64,000 bases of DNA from Nakamurella silvestris. GTDB lineage: Bacteria > Actinomycetota > Actinomycetes > Mycobacteriales > Nakamurellaceae. The translations under genes were made by a program, and so were the position numbers. The notes under the pieces are model-generated. The model saw only the letters and a list, made by a program, of their open reading frames with translations, was not told the origin of the DNA and ran no database searches. Location: positions 46,723 through 110,722 of the forward strand of contig QXCQ01000081.1 in assembly GCA_003576535.1 (NCBI GenBank), written 5' to 3'. Below, in pieces: positions 1 through 9,113 of this stretch. Positions within the stretch are counted from its first letter, which is position 1, and each line of letters begins with the position of its first letter.

Positions 1-300
1 CGAGTGGACGTTGGCCCCCCAGTTTTTGGGGTGTGGTGGTCCGTTCGCGGGGTGGGGATGGGGTGTGGTGGTCCGCTCGCGGGGTGGGGATGGGGTGTGG
101 TGGTCCGCTCGCGGGGAGGGGGCATGAGTCTGTTGAGTGGACGTTGGCACCCCTGTTGTTTCCCGCGAGTGGACGTTGACCCCCCGATTTGTGGGGTGTG
201 GTGGTCCGCTCGCGGGGTTGGGGGTGGGGTGTGGTGGTCCGCTCGCGGGGTGGGGGTGGGGTGTGGTGGTTCGCTCGCGGGGGTGGGGTTGGTGAATTTC
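1..300. repeat. Palindrome family D array (tandem right-arm units)
   Basis: This stretch has no credible gene. It holds about six near-identical units ending in GTCCGCTCGCGG, each preceded by a G-rich spacer with GGGGTGTGGTG. Units end near 52, 84, 116, 216, 248 and 281. Two left arms reading CGAGTGGACGTTG lie near 1 and 168 and can pair with the downstream GTCCGCTCG arms. The same arm motif forms a perfect hairpin at 14696-14746. The open frames across it are low-complexity and are not considered coding. Confidence 0.8.
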
Positions 301-315
301 CGGCGAAAGCAGTGA

Positions 316-475
316 CGGTGGGGCAAGCGGCTGACAAGGTGTAACCGGTACTTCCGAGCCGCACCCATGAACGGGGCCGGTTCGGGGCACGTGTGAAGCA
401 GAGTTCTCGAAGGCCGACTCCTCGGAGACGGCACCGGCTTTTTGTGTCCTGGTGACACAAGAATGTGGAGGAACG
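316..475 (+). promoter_or_regulatory. Leader region upstream of the Rv0954-like gene
   Basis: No gene is seen here. An inverted repeat TTGTGTC, 5 nt, GACACAA lies at 442-460, just before the ribosome binding site GGAGG at 467-471. It could be an operator or a small hairpin affecting translation. No known riboswitch consensus was recognised. Confidence 0.35.
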
Positions 476-1402
476 ATGAGTGCACCGTACGGACAGCCCG
501 GATCGCACCAAGGACCTGGTGGTGGACCGCAGGGCCCGGGTGGACCGCCGCAGGGACAGGGAGGTCCGCCCTCGGGACCCTTCGGTGGGCCCCCGCCCGG
601 CTGGGCACCGCCGCCCCCGCGTCAGCCTCTGAGCCTGACGAAGATCCTGGGAGCAGCCGTCGCGGGGCTGGGGATCTTCAACTTCTTCATGGGCTTCCTG
701 CCGGGCATAAGCCCGAAGGTGCCTGGAGCTGAATCTTCTTCGGTGTACGCGACTTTTGGTTCCGCTTTTGTGATTCTGCTGTTCATCGCGGGACTCAGCG
801 CCGCGTCATCTTTGCTTCCTAAAACGACCGAGAACACATTCCTGACTTTCGCGATCTCGCTCGGGGCCACCTTCGGGTTGCTGTGGGGCAGCCTTGCCAC
901 CGACTACGCCAGCATCAATTACAAAGTGGGGGCCGGCGTCACCATCGTGATCATTCTGGGCTTCGTCCAGAGTGCCGTGGCTCTCTACCGCTGGCTGATC
1001 GACGCCGACATCGTCAGGCAGGCACCGCGGGCGGCCTACGGCGCCTCGGGCTACGGGCCGGGTTACGGTCCGCAGGGGTATCCCGCCCAGGGATATGGCC
1101 AGCAGAGCTATGGCCAGCAGGCACCGGTCGGGGGTCAGCAGTACGGGCAGCCCGGTCAGGCCACGGCTTCCGGTCCGGGACAGCAGGGGGGTCAGTCCCC
1201 GTACGGCCAGCCGCAGCCCCAGCCGGGGCAACCGGGTTTCGGGCACGGCGCACCCTTCGGTGCCCATCAGCAGCAGGCAAGGCCGGCGAGCGGTTCCGGC
1301 CAGGGGCCTTCGGGTGATACCTCGGCTCAGCGGCCGGACGCCCCCGGACAGGGGCATTCCCCGAGCGACGGTAGCGGAGAGCGACCAGAGCGTTCCCTCT
1401 AA
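476..1402 (+). CDS. DUF5336 membrane protein (Rv0954 / 34 kDa antigen-like)
   Basis: Predicted 308-residue integral membrane protein. The first 45 residues are Gly/Pro/Gln-rich, about four hydrophobic helices span residues 48-180, and the C-terminal third is a Gln/Gly/Tyr/Pro-rich low-complexity tail with repeated YGQ and GYGP motifs. This layout and the following perM-like, purN and purH genes match M. tuberculosis Rv0954. The function of that family is not established; an envelope role is inferred. ATG 476 is chosen over a start 24 nt upstream because GGAGG sits 4 nt before it. A hairpin follows the stop. Confidence 0.8.
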   Translation: MSAPYGQPGSHQGPGGGPQGPGGPPQGQGGPPSGPFGGPPPGWAPPPPRQPLSLTKILGAAVAGLGIFNFFMGFLPGISPKVPGAESSSVYATFGSAFVILLFIAGLSAASSLLPKTTENTFLTFAISLGATFGLLWGSLATDYASINYKVGAGVTIVIILGFVQSAVALYRWLIDADIVRQAPRAAYGASGYGPGYGPQGYPAQGYGQQSYGQQAPVGGQQYGQPGQATASGPGQQGGQSPYGQPQPQPGQPGFGHGAPFGAHQQQARPASGSGQGPSGDTSAQRPDAPGQGHSPSDGSGERPERSL

Positions 1403-1411
1403 CGAGTTGAA

Positions 1412-1445
1412 TGCCCCGGCGTGGCCTCGTTGGCCCGCCGGGGCA
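1412..1445 (+). terminator. GC-rich hairpin after the DUF5336 gene
   Basis: TGCCCCGGCG at 1412-1421 pairs perfectly with CGCCGGGGCA at 1436-1445. The 10-bp stem lies 10 nt after the stop codon. No U-tract follows, which is common for actinobacterial intrinsic or structural terminators. It may only attenuate read-through into the next gene. Confidence 0.5.
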
Positions 1446-1521
1446 GGCGTGTGAGAGTGGGATGGTGCGGCAGGATCAACCGAGGACGAACGTCGGCGGG
1501 TTTGCCGCGCCCGGGGGAGTG

Positions 1522-3207
1522 ATGACCGCAGACCGGCCCACGGTGCGGGTCGATCGGACGCGTCCCGCCGCTATGGTGACCGTCATCGGGGCTGCCGCCA
1601 CGAGGGCTGCCGGTGTCCTGCTGGCCGGAGTCGCACTCGTTCTTGGATTCGCACTGCTGCTCTGGGCGATCACCCCGACATCAGGCGGCGGACCGGTCCC
1701 GATGTTGCGCGGCGGGATCACCGCGTTCGGGGCGGCTCACCTGGTCGGTGTCCATATCGGTGACGGCAGCCTGACGGTGTCCCCGCTGCTGATCACCGGA
1801 TTGATCGTGGCCCTGCTCGCCTCCACCGGATCCCGTGGGCGGCGGCCGACCGGTCTTGCCGGCGAACTTGCCGCCGTGGTGACCACCGCCGTGGTGTACG
1901 GCGTTCTCGTCGCGTTGACCTGTGCCATCGGTGCCGCGCCCGGGAGTGTTCCGCACACGGTCGGCCTCACCGCAGCGGCGATCGCGCTGGTCGCCGGAAC
2001 AGCCGGAACACTGGCCCGCGGCACGGCGCTCAAGGCTGCTGTCCGTGACTCCATGCCGTTGTGGGTCTGGCAGGGTCTGCGCGCCGGTCTGCTGGTTGCT
2101 GCCGTCGTCTTCGCCGGTGGCATGGTCGCCTTCGTCGCTTCGTTGGGCCTGAACGTCCCGTCCGCCGCGACCCTGGCGGACACATTGGCCCCGAGCATGG
2201 GCGGCGGATTCGGTCTGACCCTGCTCGGGATCGTCTACCTGCCGAATGCCGGGCTGGCCGCAGTCGGGTACGTGACCGGGGTCGGCTTCGAGATCGGGGC
2301 GGGGCACTACTCGCCGTTCGGTTCCACACCCGCAGAACTTCCACCGATCCCGATGTTGGTCGGTGCCCCCGACAACACGGCAATCTCCTACCCGGGACTG
2401 GCCGGTCTGCTGGTCCCGGTGATCGCCGCCGTGGTGGCGGGGATCTACCTGTCCCGGCGGATCGACCACCGGGTGACGAGGTTGTTCGCGGTCGGTGTCG
2501 CCGGGATGACCGCCGGGTTGGTGGCGCTGGTTCTGGTGCGGTTGGCCGGAGGTGGGATTGCACCCGGGCCGTGGGAGGTCATGGGCGCACCGGCCACGGT
2601 GGGTGGGATCGTCGCGCTGTTCACCTGGGTGGTCGGGGGGGCGTGGGCCGCAACGGCGAAAGGCGTGCCGGTCGCGGTGGGTGCTTCTCGCGGAGGTGAA
2701 GGCCTGGCTGATGACGGCTTCGGGGCTGACGACGAAGTCGCTCCCGATGCCGATACCGAGGTCGATACCGCGGATGCCGATGCCGATACCGAGATCGATA
2801 CCGCGGATGCCGATGCCGATGCCGATGTGTCGGCTGATGCTGATGGTGAAACTGAAGCCGACCCGGACGATATGACCGAGGCCGAGGCCGAGGCCGAGGC
2901 CGATGACGTCATCGATGCGGAGGTCGACGCTGATGGTGTGACCGAGGCCGACGATGTGACCGATGCCGACGTCGACGCTGATGGTGTGACCGACTCCGAC
3001 GATGTGACCGACGCCGACGCAGACCATGCGACCGACGCCGACGATGCGACCGACGCAGAGATCGAGGGCGCGACAGATGTCGATCCCGACGACGTGCCGG
3101 CGACCGACGTGTCGGCTGAGAGTGAGGATGCCCCGGCGGAATCCGTGGAGCAGAATGCGGCCGTGGAGAACGCTGACATCGAGGACGCCGAGGCCGACAA
3201 CCGTTAG
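1522..3207 (+). CDS. PerM-like DUF6350 integral membrane protein with acidic repeat tail
   Basis: Predicted 561-residue protein whose first ~390 residues are a multi-helix membrane domain. By position between a Rv0954-like gene and purN it corresponds to M. tuberculosis Rv0955 (PerM), linked there to persistence and cell division. The C-terminal ~150 residues are an Asp/Ala/Glu/Thr/Val low-complexity tail of repeated DADADTE and DDVTDAD-type units, strongly acidic and probably cytosolic. The start is uncertain: ATG 1522 follows GGGGGAG very closely, and in-frame ATGs at 1462 and 1573 are alternatives. The tail makes it longer than I expect for the family. Confidence 0.75.
   Translation: MTADRPTVRVDRTRPAAMVTVIGAAATRAAGVLLAGVALVLGFALLLWAITPTSGGGPVPMLRGGITAFGAAHLVGVHIGDGSLTVSPLLITGLIVALLASTGSRGRRPTGLAGELAAVVTTAVVYGVLVALTCAIGAAPGSVPHTVGLTAAAIALVAGTAGTLARGTALKAAVRDSMPLWVWQGLRAGLLVAAVVFAGGMVAFVASLGLNVPSAATLADTLAPSMGGGFGLTLLGIVYLPNAGLAAVGYVTGVGFEIGAGHYSPFGSTPAELPPIPMLVGAPDNTAISYPGLAGLLVPVIAAVVAGIYLSRRIDHRVTRLFAVGVAGMTAGLVALVLVRLAGGGIAPGPWEVMGAPATVGGIVALFTWVVGGAWAATAKGVPVAVGASRGGEGLADDGFGADDEVAPDADTEVDTADADADTEIDTADADADADVSADADGETEADPDDMTEAEAEAEADDVIDAEVDADGVTEADDVTDADVDADGVTDSDDVTDADADHATDADDATDAEIEGATDVDPDDVPATDVSAESEDAPAESVEQNAAVENADIEDAEADNR
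2740..3080 (+). repeat. Degenerate short tandem repeats encoding the acidic PerM tail
   Basis: In-frame degenerate repeats of GAT/GCC/GAC/ACC-type codons, including two near-identical 30-36 bp units around 2752-2823 and GACGCTGATGGTGTGACCGA-type units around 2924-2995. The repeats keep the frame, so expansion or contraction would change tail length without breaking the protein. Confidence 0.7.
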
Positions 3208-3223
3208 GCCAGACCCACATCCT

Positions 3224-3275
3224 GCGGTGGGATATGCGCAGATGTGAGCGCTCTCATCTGCGCATATCCCGCCGC
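3224..3275. repeat. Palindrome family B, copy 1
   Basis: The left arm contains GCGGTGGGATATGCGCA. The right arm contains TGCGCATATCCCGCCGC. The arms are 21 bp with one mismatch and enclose a ~10-nt loop. Near-identical copies occur at 53647-53696 and 54462-54513. It lies 16 nt after the perM-like stop and could act as its terminator. Confidence 0.85.
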
Positions 3276-3278
3276 GCG

Positions 3279-3317
3279 ATGTTGAAGGTCTTCCACGTCA
3301 CCGTCACCACGTCCTGA
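3279..3317 (+). pseudogene. Possible C-terminal relic of a third secreted paralogue
   Basis: This short frame ends in HVTVTTS and a stop. The two genes that follow end in VKVTTF and a stop, preceded by GHVR. The ~115 nt after this stop ends in the same leader found before the second gene, with GGTGGTTTCCGCCGGT and GTCAGTGGGGAGT. The family B palindrome abuts it directly upstream. A decayed first copy of a tandem array is inferred; the match is short and could be chance. Confidence 0.35.
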
Positions 3318-3430
3318 GGGCCCCGGTTGGCGGTGCCGGGACGCAACGGGGCGGGTGTGACCGACGTTGAGAGGTGGTTTCCGCCGGTCGGTCGGGTCTG
3401 CCCGCCGATCCCGTCAGTGGGGAGTACTTG

Positions 3431-3985
3431 ATGCACGGATCTGGATGGAAGGCCGGGCGCGGGCTTATGGGGCTGGGGTTCGCTGCCGTCGCCCTGGTGA
3501 TCTCCGGGGTGCCGCACGCGTTGGCGTCTCCGGTGCCTACGATGAAGGATCTTGGCGGAAGCCGAACCGTGACAGTGGATCTCGTGTCGATGTACATCCA
3601 CGACGACGGAGACAAGGGATCTCCCTGCGGTGAAGGGGAGATATCGATGGAACTGGATGACAAGGTCGGCCATTTGACCTCCCTGTATGTAGATGCCCCC
3701 AAGTGGCCCCACAAGGAGAAATGGTGCAGCGACTCGTACTACCCGATTTCGGCGGGCAATCCGCACACCCATGATGTGCTGTTTCTGCAGACCGGTTCCG
3801 AGCTCTCCTTGTCGGGTGTTGGTATCGAGCGCGACATCTTTCGAACCGGAACCTTCATCGGCGGGGATGCCACCGTGCTGATCCCGACGAAGGGACAGTC
3901 CGTCGTCAAGGATGTGGATGTCGAAGGGAACAACAATGCCGGTCATGTGCGCATCACCATGAGGGTCAAAGTCACCACGTTCTGA
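3431..3985 (+). CDS. Small secreted protein, paralogue 1 of a tandem pair
   Basis: 184-residue protein of unknown function. Residues 1-34 look like a signal peptide, with a hydrophobic core LMGLGFAAVALVI and an ALA cleavage motif. The mature part shares with the next gene VTV-LVS-YI-DDGDKG-CGEG, the motif WCSDxxYP, a VxFLQxG segment and a VxxPxKGxSxxKxVxxEGxN-GHVR end. The conserved Cys pair may form a disulphide. ATG 3431 is chosen because GGGGAG lies 6 nt upstream and the leader is conserved with the second copy. No family was recognised. Confidence 0.75.
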   Translation: MHGSGWKAGRGLMGLGFAAVALVISGVPHALASPVPTMKDLGGSRTVTVDLVSMYIHDDGDKGSPCGEGEISMELDDKVGHLTSLYVDAPKWPHKEKWCSDSYYPISAGNPHTHDVLFLQTGSELSLSGVGIERDIFRTGTFIGGDATVLIPTKGQSVVKDVDVEGNNNAGHVRITMRVKVTTF

Positions 3986-4122
3986 GTCCCACCGCGATCG
4001 GGCCGTGGGAAGAGCGTTGATCGGGTCCTGACACAACAGCGTGGAAGAGACCGGCGTTGAAAGGTGGTTTCCGCCGGTTTGCCGGATGACCCGGCCGACC
4101 TCGTCAGTGGGGAGTGGAACAG

Positions 4123-4671
4123 ATGGTCGGATTCGGGTGTACCCGGATGCAACGGGTCATGTTGGTGGGTCTGGGGGCTGTGGTGCTCGCGGCGGGTGTT
4201 GTTCCGGCGGCGTCGGCCCAGCCTGGACCGTTTCGGGAAGATTTCGGTGCGAGTCGCAAGGTCACCGTCACTCTCGTGTCGCTGTACATCAATGACGACG
4301 GCGACAAGGGAAAGGCCTGCGGCGAGGGAATGGAGGAGACGGACATGATGGGCTGGTTGGGCGACATGGGTCATCTCGAAGTACAGCTTCCGCCATTTGT
4401 CGAAGAGATGTGGTGCAGCGACACCCGCTACCCGCTTCCCGCGAGCAACCCGGGAATTCAGGAGGTGATGTTTCTCCAGCCAGGAACCAGGCTCTTTCTG
4501 AAACCCAACGGGCGCGAGAAGGACTTCTCCGGTTTCACGGACTTCTCGGGCCTGGGGGCTGTTCAGATTCCGAGCAAAGGTCACTCCGCCTACAAGACGG
4601 TCGAGGCCGAGGGCTCGAACAGTCACGGCCACGTGCGAATGACGTACACCTACAAGGTCACCACTTTCTGA
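4123..4671 (+). CDS. Small secreted protein, paralogue 2 of a tandem pair
   Basis: 182-residue paralogue of the preceding gene. The signal peptide covers about residues 1-34 and ends in ASA before QPGP. DDGDKGKACGEG, MWCSDTRYP, MFLQPG and GHVRMTY...VTTF correspond to the upstream copy. ATG 4123 follows GTCAGTGGGGAG, the same leader as copy 1, while a GTG at 4114 would leave no room for a binding site. The pair arose by tandem duplication that included the leader. Function is unknown. A strong hairpin follows the stop. Confidence 0.75.
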   Translation: MVGFGCTRMQRVMLVGLGAVVLAAGVVPAASAQPGPFREDFGASRKVTVTLVSLYINDDGDKGKACGEGMEETDMMGWLGDMGHLEVQLPPFVEEMWCSDTRYPLPASNPGIQEVMFLQPGTRLFLKPNGREKDFSGFTDFSGLGAVQIPSKGHSAYKTVEAEGSNSHGHVRMTYTYKVTTF

Positions 4672-4702
4672 CCCGCTGTCCGACTGGGCCGAATGCTCGC
4701 CT

Positions 4703-4744
4703 GTCGGCGGTTCGCTCGCCCGCCCGTCTGAGCGAACCGCCGAC
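4703..4744 (+). terminator. 15-bp perfect hairpin after the secreted pair
   Basis: GTCGGCGGTTCGCTC at 4703-4717 pairs with GAGCGAACCGCCGAC at 4730-4744 around a 12-nt loop. It lies 32 nt after the stop and before purN. There is no U-tract. A short direct repeat, CGCACACCTGGAAGGC twice, follows at 4759-4790. Confidence 0.6.
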
Positions 4745-4909
4745 GAGGGAGCGACCCCGCACACCTGGAAGGCCGCACACCTGGAAGGCGAACCGCCCAC
4801 CCGGAAGGATCGCCGTCACCGTTCGTTGTCACACCACGCTCGGTTACGGCTGGCGGCCTCACTCCGATACCCTGGTCAGCGCTCCCCGCTCCGACCCGAA
4901 GGTATCCAG

Positions 4910-5551
4910 GTGACTGTGCAACCGGTGAAATACACCTGCGGCAATCCGGCGAAGATCGTCATCCTCGCCTCCGGCAGCGGAACCCTCGCCCAGGCCCTCA
5001 TCGATGCCGCCACCAGCGCAGACGGTGCCCCCTACGAGATCGTGGCCATCGGGTCCGACCTCGCTGCCTGCACCGCGCTGGACCGCGCCGCGACCGCCGG
5101 CATCCCGACCTTCACGGTCTCGCTGAAGCAGTACGCCTCGCGGGCCGAGTGGGATGCCGCGCTGGCCCAGGCCTGCCTGGCCCACGGGGCCGAGCTGGTG
5201 GTCCTGGCCGGGTTCATGAAGCTCGTCGGCGAACCGTTCCTGGCCGCCCTGCCTGGTCGCGTGATCAATGCGCACCCCTCCCTGCTGCCCTCCTTCCCCG
5301 GCATGTACGCCCCGGCCGACGCCCTGAATCACGGGGTCAAACTCACCGGCTGCACCGTTTTCCTGGTGGACGGCGGCATCGATGCCGGTCCGATCGTCGC
5401 CCAGCGTGCCGTCGAGGTGGCCGATGACGACGATGTCGAGTCCTTGCACGAACGAATCAAGATCGCCGAGCGCTCGCTGCTCGTCGATGTGGTCACCGCG
5501 ATGAGCGCAGGTGGCTGGCAGGTCGAAGAACGAAAGGTGATCCTGGGATGA
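4910..5551 (+). CDS. purN: Phosphoribosylglycinamide formyltransferase
   Basis: Cytosolic enzyme that transfers the formyl group of 10-formyl-THF to GAR in purine synthesis. It is 213 residues, normal for the family. GSGT near residues 21-24 is the phosphate-binding loop. Asn120, His122 (INAHPSLLP) and Asp158 (DGGIDAGPI) have the same spacing as the catalytic Asn106/His108/Asp144 of the E. coli enzyme. GTG 4910 is chosen because GAAGG lies 7 nt upstream; the frame stays open further upstream without a good site. It overlaps purH by ATGA, so the two are translationally coupled. Confidence 0.95.
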   Translation: MTVQPVKYTCGNPAKIVILASGSGTLAQALIDAATSADGAPYEIVAIGSDLAACTALDRAATAGIPTFTVSLKQYASRAEWDAALAQACLAHGAELVVLAGFMKLVGEPFLAALPGRVINAHPSLLPSFPGMYAPADALNHGVKLTGCTVFLVDGGIDAGPIVAQRAVEVADDDDVESLHERIKIAERSLLVDVVTAMSAGGWQVEERKVILG

Positions 5552-7131
5552 GTGCTGGTCAGACTGGAACCGAGGCGGCGCGTCTGCCGATCAAGAGGGC
5601 GCTGCTCTCGGTCTCGGACAAGACGGGCCTGCTCGATCTGGCCCGGGCACTCGCCGCCGCCGGTGTCGACATCGTCTCGACCGGTAACTCGGCCAAGACC
5701 CTGGCCGCCGAGGGCATCCCGGTCACCCCGGTCGAGGAGGTCACCGGCTTCCCGGAGACCCTCGACGGCAGGGTCAAGACCTTGCACCCGAGCATCCATG
5801 CCGGCATCCTCGCCGACCGTCGCAAGGCCGAGCACATCGCCCAGCTCGAGGCACTCGGAGTCACCGGGTTCGACCTCGTGGTCGTCAACCTCTACCCCTT
5901 CGCGGCCACCGTCGCCTCCGGGGCAGGTACGGACGACGTGGTGGAGCAGATCGACATCGGGGGGCCGGCCATGGTTCGCGCCGCCGCCAAGAACCACCCG
6001 AGCGTGGCCATCGTCGTCGACCCGGCCCGCTACCCTGCCGTGATCGAGGCCGTCCAGGCCGGCGGGTTCACCCTCGCCGAGCGGAAGTCCCTGGCCGCCA
6101 CGGCCTACCGTCACACCGCGAGCTACGACGTCGCCGTCGCCTCCTGGATGGGCAGCGTCGTCGCCCCCGATGACGACGAGACCGGCTTCCCCGGCTGGAT
6201 CGCCGCCACCTACGACCGCTCCGCCGTGCTGCGTTACGGCGAGAACCCGCACCAGCGAGCAGCCCTGTACACCAACGGGTTCGGGGCCAAAGGGCTCGCC
6301 GGCGCCGAGCAGCTGCACGGCAAGGAGATGTCCTACAACAACTACGTGGACTCCGATGCCGCCTGGCGTGCCGCCGGCGACTTCTCCGGTCCGGCCGTGG
6401 CGATCATCAAGCACGCCAACCCGTGCGGGATCGCCGTTGGTGCCGATGTTGCCGAGGCTTACGGCAAAGCCCTTGCCAGTGACCCGGTTTCGGCTTTCGG
6501 TGGTGTTGTCGCCATCAACCGTCCGGTGACGGTGGCCTTGGCCGAGCAGATCGCCGAGGTGTTCACCGAGGTCGTCATCGCCCCCGCCTACGAGGCCGAT
6601 GCCCTGGAGATCCTGCAGCGCAAGAAGAACGTCCGGATCCTTCGGGTCGAGCAGGGTGAAGCCACCTCCGTGGAGAGCCGCCCGATCAGCGGTGGGCTGC
6701 TGGTGCAGTCCGTCGACCGGGTCGACGCCGCCGGGGACGTGGCGAGCACCTGGACCCTCGCCACCGGTGAACCCGCTGATGCGGCCACCCTTGCCGATCT
6801 CGAGTTCGCCTGGCGGGCCTGCCGTTCGGTGAAGTCCAACGCGATCCTGCTGGCCACCGACGGAGCCAGTGTCGGGGTGGGCATGGGCCAGGTCAACCGT
6901 GTCGACTCCGCACGCCTGGCGGTCGAACGGGCGGGCGAGCGTGCGGCCGGATCCGTCGCCGCCTCCGACGCCTTCTTCCCGTTCGCCGACGGACTCCAGA
7001 TCCTGCTCGACGCCGGCATCTCCGCGGTGGTCCAGCCCGGCGGATCGGTGCGCGACGAGGAGGTCGTCGAGGCGGCGGCAGCGGCCGGAATCACCATGTA
7101 CTTCACCGGCACCCGCCATTTCTTCCACTGA
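5548..7131 (+). CDS. purH: Bifunctional AICAR formyltransferase/IMP cyclohydrolase
   Basis: 527 residues, the usual full length. The N-terminal ~200 residues are the MGS-like IMP cyclohydrolase domain ([25 protein letters not shown]). The C-terminal part is the AICAR transformylase domain ([31 protein letters not shown]). It catalyses the last two steps to IMP with 10-formyl-THF, which FolD, encoded shortly downstream, interconverts. Its start overlaps the purN stop. Confidence 0.97.
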   Translation: MSAGQTGTEAARLPIKRALLSVSDKTGLLDLARALAAAGVDIVSTGNSAKTLAAEGIPVTPVEEVTGFPETLDGRVKTLHPSIHAGILADRRKAEHIAQLEALGVTGFDLVVVNLYPFAATVASGAGTDDVVEQIDIGGPAMVRAAAKNHPSVAIVVDPARYPAVIEAVQAGGFTLAERKSLAATAYRHTASYDVAVASWMGSVVAPDDDETGFPGWIAATYDRSAVLRYGENPHQRAALYTNGFGAKGLAGAEQLHGKEMSYNNYVDSDAAWRAAGDFSGPAVAIIKHANPCGIAVGADVAEAYGKALASDPVSAFGGVVAINRPVTVALAEQIAEVFTEVVIAPAYEADALEILQRKKNVRILRVEQGEATSVESRPISGGLLVQSVDRVDAAGDVASTWTLATGEPADAATLADLEFAWRACRSVKSNAILLATDGASVGVGMGQVNRVDSARLAVERAGERAAGSVAASDAFFPFADGLQILLDAGISAVVQPGGSVRDEEVVEAAAAAGITMYFTGTRHFFH

Positions 7132-7164
7132 TCGCCGGCACCGACCCGGCACGGGGGAACCACC

Positions 7165-7791
7165 ATGGAACTGACTGAGAAGCGTTATGTCGACGAAGAC
7201 TTCACCGAGGTGGATCTGCGCGATCAGGAGATCGACGGGATCGAGTTCGTCGGCTGCGATTTCGCCGGGGCGAGTTTCGTCGGTTCGAGCACCAACGGGA
7301 CATCCTTCCAGGACTGTTCCTTCGACAGCGCGGAGATGTACCGGACCAGCCACGTCTCGACCTCGTTCGTGACGTGCCGGTTCCGGTACACCCCGTTCCA
7401 CGGCACATCCATGACGGGCTGCCGGCTCACCGGCAGTTCCTTCGACGACTGCCGGCTGATCCCGCTGACCTTCGTCGACTGCGATCTCACCCTGGTGTCC
7501 TTCGGTGGTCTCAGCCTGAAGGGGTCGGTGCTGGCAGGGCTACGCCTACGGGAGGCCAATCTCAACGGTTCGGACCTGCGCGACTGTGATCTGCGTCGGG
7601 CTGATCTCACTGGAGCCAGGACCCAGGGGACGAAGTTGTCGGGCGCGGACCTGCGGGGTGCGACCGTGTCCCCCGGCTTCTGGACCAGTGCAGATCTGCG
7701 CGGTGCCCGGGTGGACATGGAGCAGGCCGTCTTCTTCGCCGCCGCCTCCGGGCTGTACGTCGGTGATCCGGTGGCCCCGGGGGCGGCCTGA
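7165..7791 (+). CDS. Pentapeptide-repeat protein
   Basis: 208-residue protein made almost entirely of A(D/N)LxG-like pentapeptide repeats from about residue 20 to 190 ([32 protein letters not shown]). These predict a right-handed quadrilateral beta-helix. Some members such as QnrB and MfpA mimic DNA and bind gyrase, but most are uncharacterised and no gyrase link can be read here. GGGGG lies 5 nt before the ATG. It sits 33 nt after purH and 20 nt before folD, so co-transcription is likely. Confidence 0.85.
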   Translation: MELTEKRYVDEDFTEVDLRDQEIDGIEFVGCDFAGASFVGSSTNGTSFQDCSFDSAEMYRTSHVSTSFVTCRFRYTPFHGTSMTGCRLTGSSFDDCRLIPLTFVDCDLTLVSFGGLSLKGSVLAGLRLREANLNGSDLRDCDLRRADLTGARTQGTKLSGADLRGATVSPGFWTSADLRGARVDMEQAVFFAAASGLYVGDPVAPGAA

Positions 7792-7811
7792 TCGTGGCAG
7801 GATTGCATCCT

Positions 7812-8678
7812 GTGACTGCGATCAAACTGGACGGCAAGGTACTTCGGGACATCGTTTTCTCCGATCTGAGTGATCGGGTGGCCGCCCTGGCCACGGCGGG
7901 GGTGACCCCGGGCCTGGCCACCGTGCTGGTGGGAGACGACCCCGGGTCCCGGGCCTACGTCGCCGGAAAGCATGCCGACTGCGCCAAGGTGGGCATCCGT
8001 TCGATCCGCCGGGATCTGCCGGCCGACATCACCCAGGACGAGTTGCTCGCGGTCCTGGCCGATCTCAACGCCGACCCGGAGTGCGACGGCTACATCGTCC
8101 AGCTCCCGCTGCCCAAGCACCTGGATGCCGGTGCGGCCCTGGAGGCCATGGACCCGGCCAAGGACGCCGACGGACTGCACCCGGTGTCCCTCGGTCGCCT
8201 GGTCCTGGGGGAGAGCGGCCCGCTGCCCTGCACCCCGGCCGGGATCGTCGCCCTGCTCCGTCATTTCGGGGTGAACATCAACGGTGCCCACGCGGTCGTG
8301 GTCGGTCGCGGTGTCACGGTCGGTCGGCCCCTCGGCCTGCTGCTGACCCGGAAGTCCGAGAACGCCACCGTGACCCTGTGCCACACCGGGACGGTCGACC
8401 TGGCCTCCTACACGCGGCAGGCCGACATCATCGTCGCGGCCGCCGGAGTCCCCGGCATCATCACGCCGGACATGGTCAAGCCCGGAGCCGCGGTGCTGGA
8501 CGTCGGTATCACACGGACCGAGGTCGGCCTCGTCGGAGACATCGACCCGGCGGTGGCCGAGGTGGCCGGTTTCCTGGCCCCGATGCCCGGTGGTGTCGGA
8601 CCGATGACCCGGGCGATGTTGCTCGCCAATGTCGTCGCCGCCGCCGAGCGGACAGCTGCCGGTCGTGTCGCGGGATAA
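7812..8678 (+). CDS. folD: Methylenetetrahydrofolate dehydrogenase/cyclohydrolase
   Basis: 288-residue bifunctional enzyme interconverting 5,10-methylene-THF, 5,10-methenyl-THF and 10-formyl-THF, the donor used by PurN and PurH. Family motifs include [30 protein letters not shown], the NADP-binding [13 protein letters not shown] and [10 protein letters not shown] near the end. GTG 7812 is chosen because GCAGGA lies 8 nt upstream and the protein then begins VTAIKLDGK, as expected. An upstream GTG at 7794 is possible. Confidence 0.95.
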   Translation: MTAIKLDGKVLRDIVFSDLSDRVAALATAGVTPGLATVLVGDDPGSRAYVAGKHADCAKVGIRSIRRDLPADITQDELLAVLADLNADPECDGYIVQLPLPKHLDAGAALEAMDPAKDADGLHPVSLGRLVLGESGPLPCTPAGIVALLRHFGVNINGAHAVVVGRGVTVGRPLGLLLTRKSENATVTLCHTGTVDLASYTRQADIIVAAAGVPGIITPDMVKPGAAVLDVGITRTEVGLVGDIDPAVAEVAGFLAPMPGGVGPMTRAMLLANVVAAAERTAAGRVAG

Positions 8679-8681
8679 GGC

Positions 8682-9101
8682 GTGACCGGCCCCGACGTGG
8701 GGCCGGACGCCGCGGGCGAGCGTGCCGGCGGCGGATCCGCCGGCGGCGGGTCCGTCGGAGGTCGCGCAGTACCCGAGTCATTCGGTACCGAAAGCGTTGT
8801 GGCCGAACCGGTTGAGGCACCGCGACCGCCCCGGGACTGGCGCAACGCCGTCCCGGTCGTCATCGTGATGGTGATGATCGCCGTTGGCCTGGTGCTGATC
8901 TCGCTCGCCCACTGGCGGCGGGGGTCGATCCTGGTCGGGTCGGCGGTGTTCGTCGCCGGGGTGATGCGCATCTTCCTGTCCGAGGAGCGTATCGGGACAC
9001 TTGCGGTGCGCAGCAAGAGGTTCGACGTCGGGTTCTATTTCCTCGTCGCCGCCGTGCTCGCCGTGGTGGCGATCGGGGTCGGAGTGGATCCGGTCGGCTG
9101 A
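8682..9101 (+). CDS. DUF3017 membrane protein
   Basis: 139-residue protein with a Gly/Ala/Glu-rich N-terminus of about 50 residues and three hydrophobic helices (about 55-75, 82-98 and 115-135). A charged segment EERIGTLAVRSKRFD lies before the last helix. This is the DUF3017 arrangement, and such genes commonly follow folD in Actinobacteria. The biochemical role is unknown. It starts with GTG 3 nt after folD, so it belongs to the same operon. Confidence 0.8.
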   Translation: MTGPDVGPDAAGERAGGGSAGGGSVGGRAVPESFGTESVVAEPVEAPRPPRDWRNAVPVVIVMVMIAVGLVLISLAHWRRGSILVGSAVFVAGVMRIFLSEERIGTLAVRSKRFDVGFYFLVAAVLAVVAIGVGVDPVG

Positions 9102-9113
9102 GCCGACGTCCGT

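Noticed and set aside
1..300. Possible CRISPR array because of repeated units
   Set aside because: Units are adjacent with no unique spacers of constant length, and no cas genes are present. They are arms of a palindrome family.
340..475. Possible riboswitch before the Rv0954-like gene
   Set aside because: Only a short inverted repeat and a CTTTTTG stretch are seen; no known aptamer consensus could be matched.
1681..3027. 448-residue reverse-strand open frame with Gly/Ile/Val repeats
   Set aside because: It is the complement of the acidic repeats of the PerM-like gene and shows no signal, motif or start site.
5329..7401. 690-residue reverse-strand open frame
   Set aside because: Antisense to purN, purH and the pentapeptide gene; composition is Gly/Val/Asp-rich without motifs.
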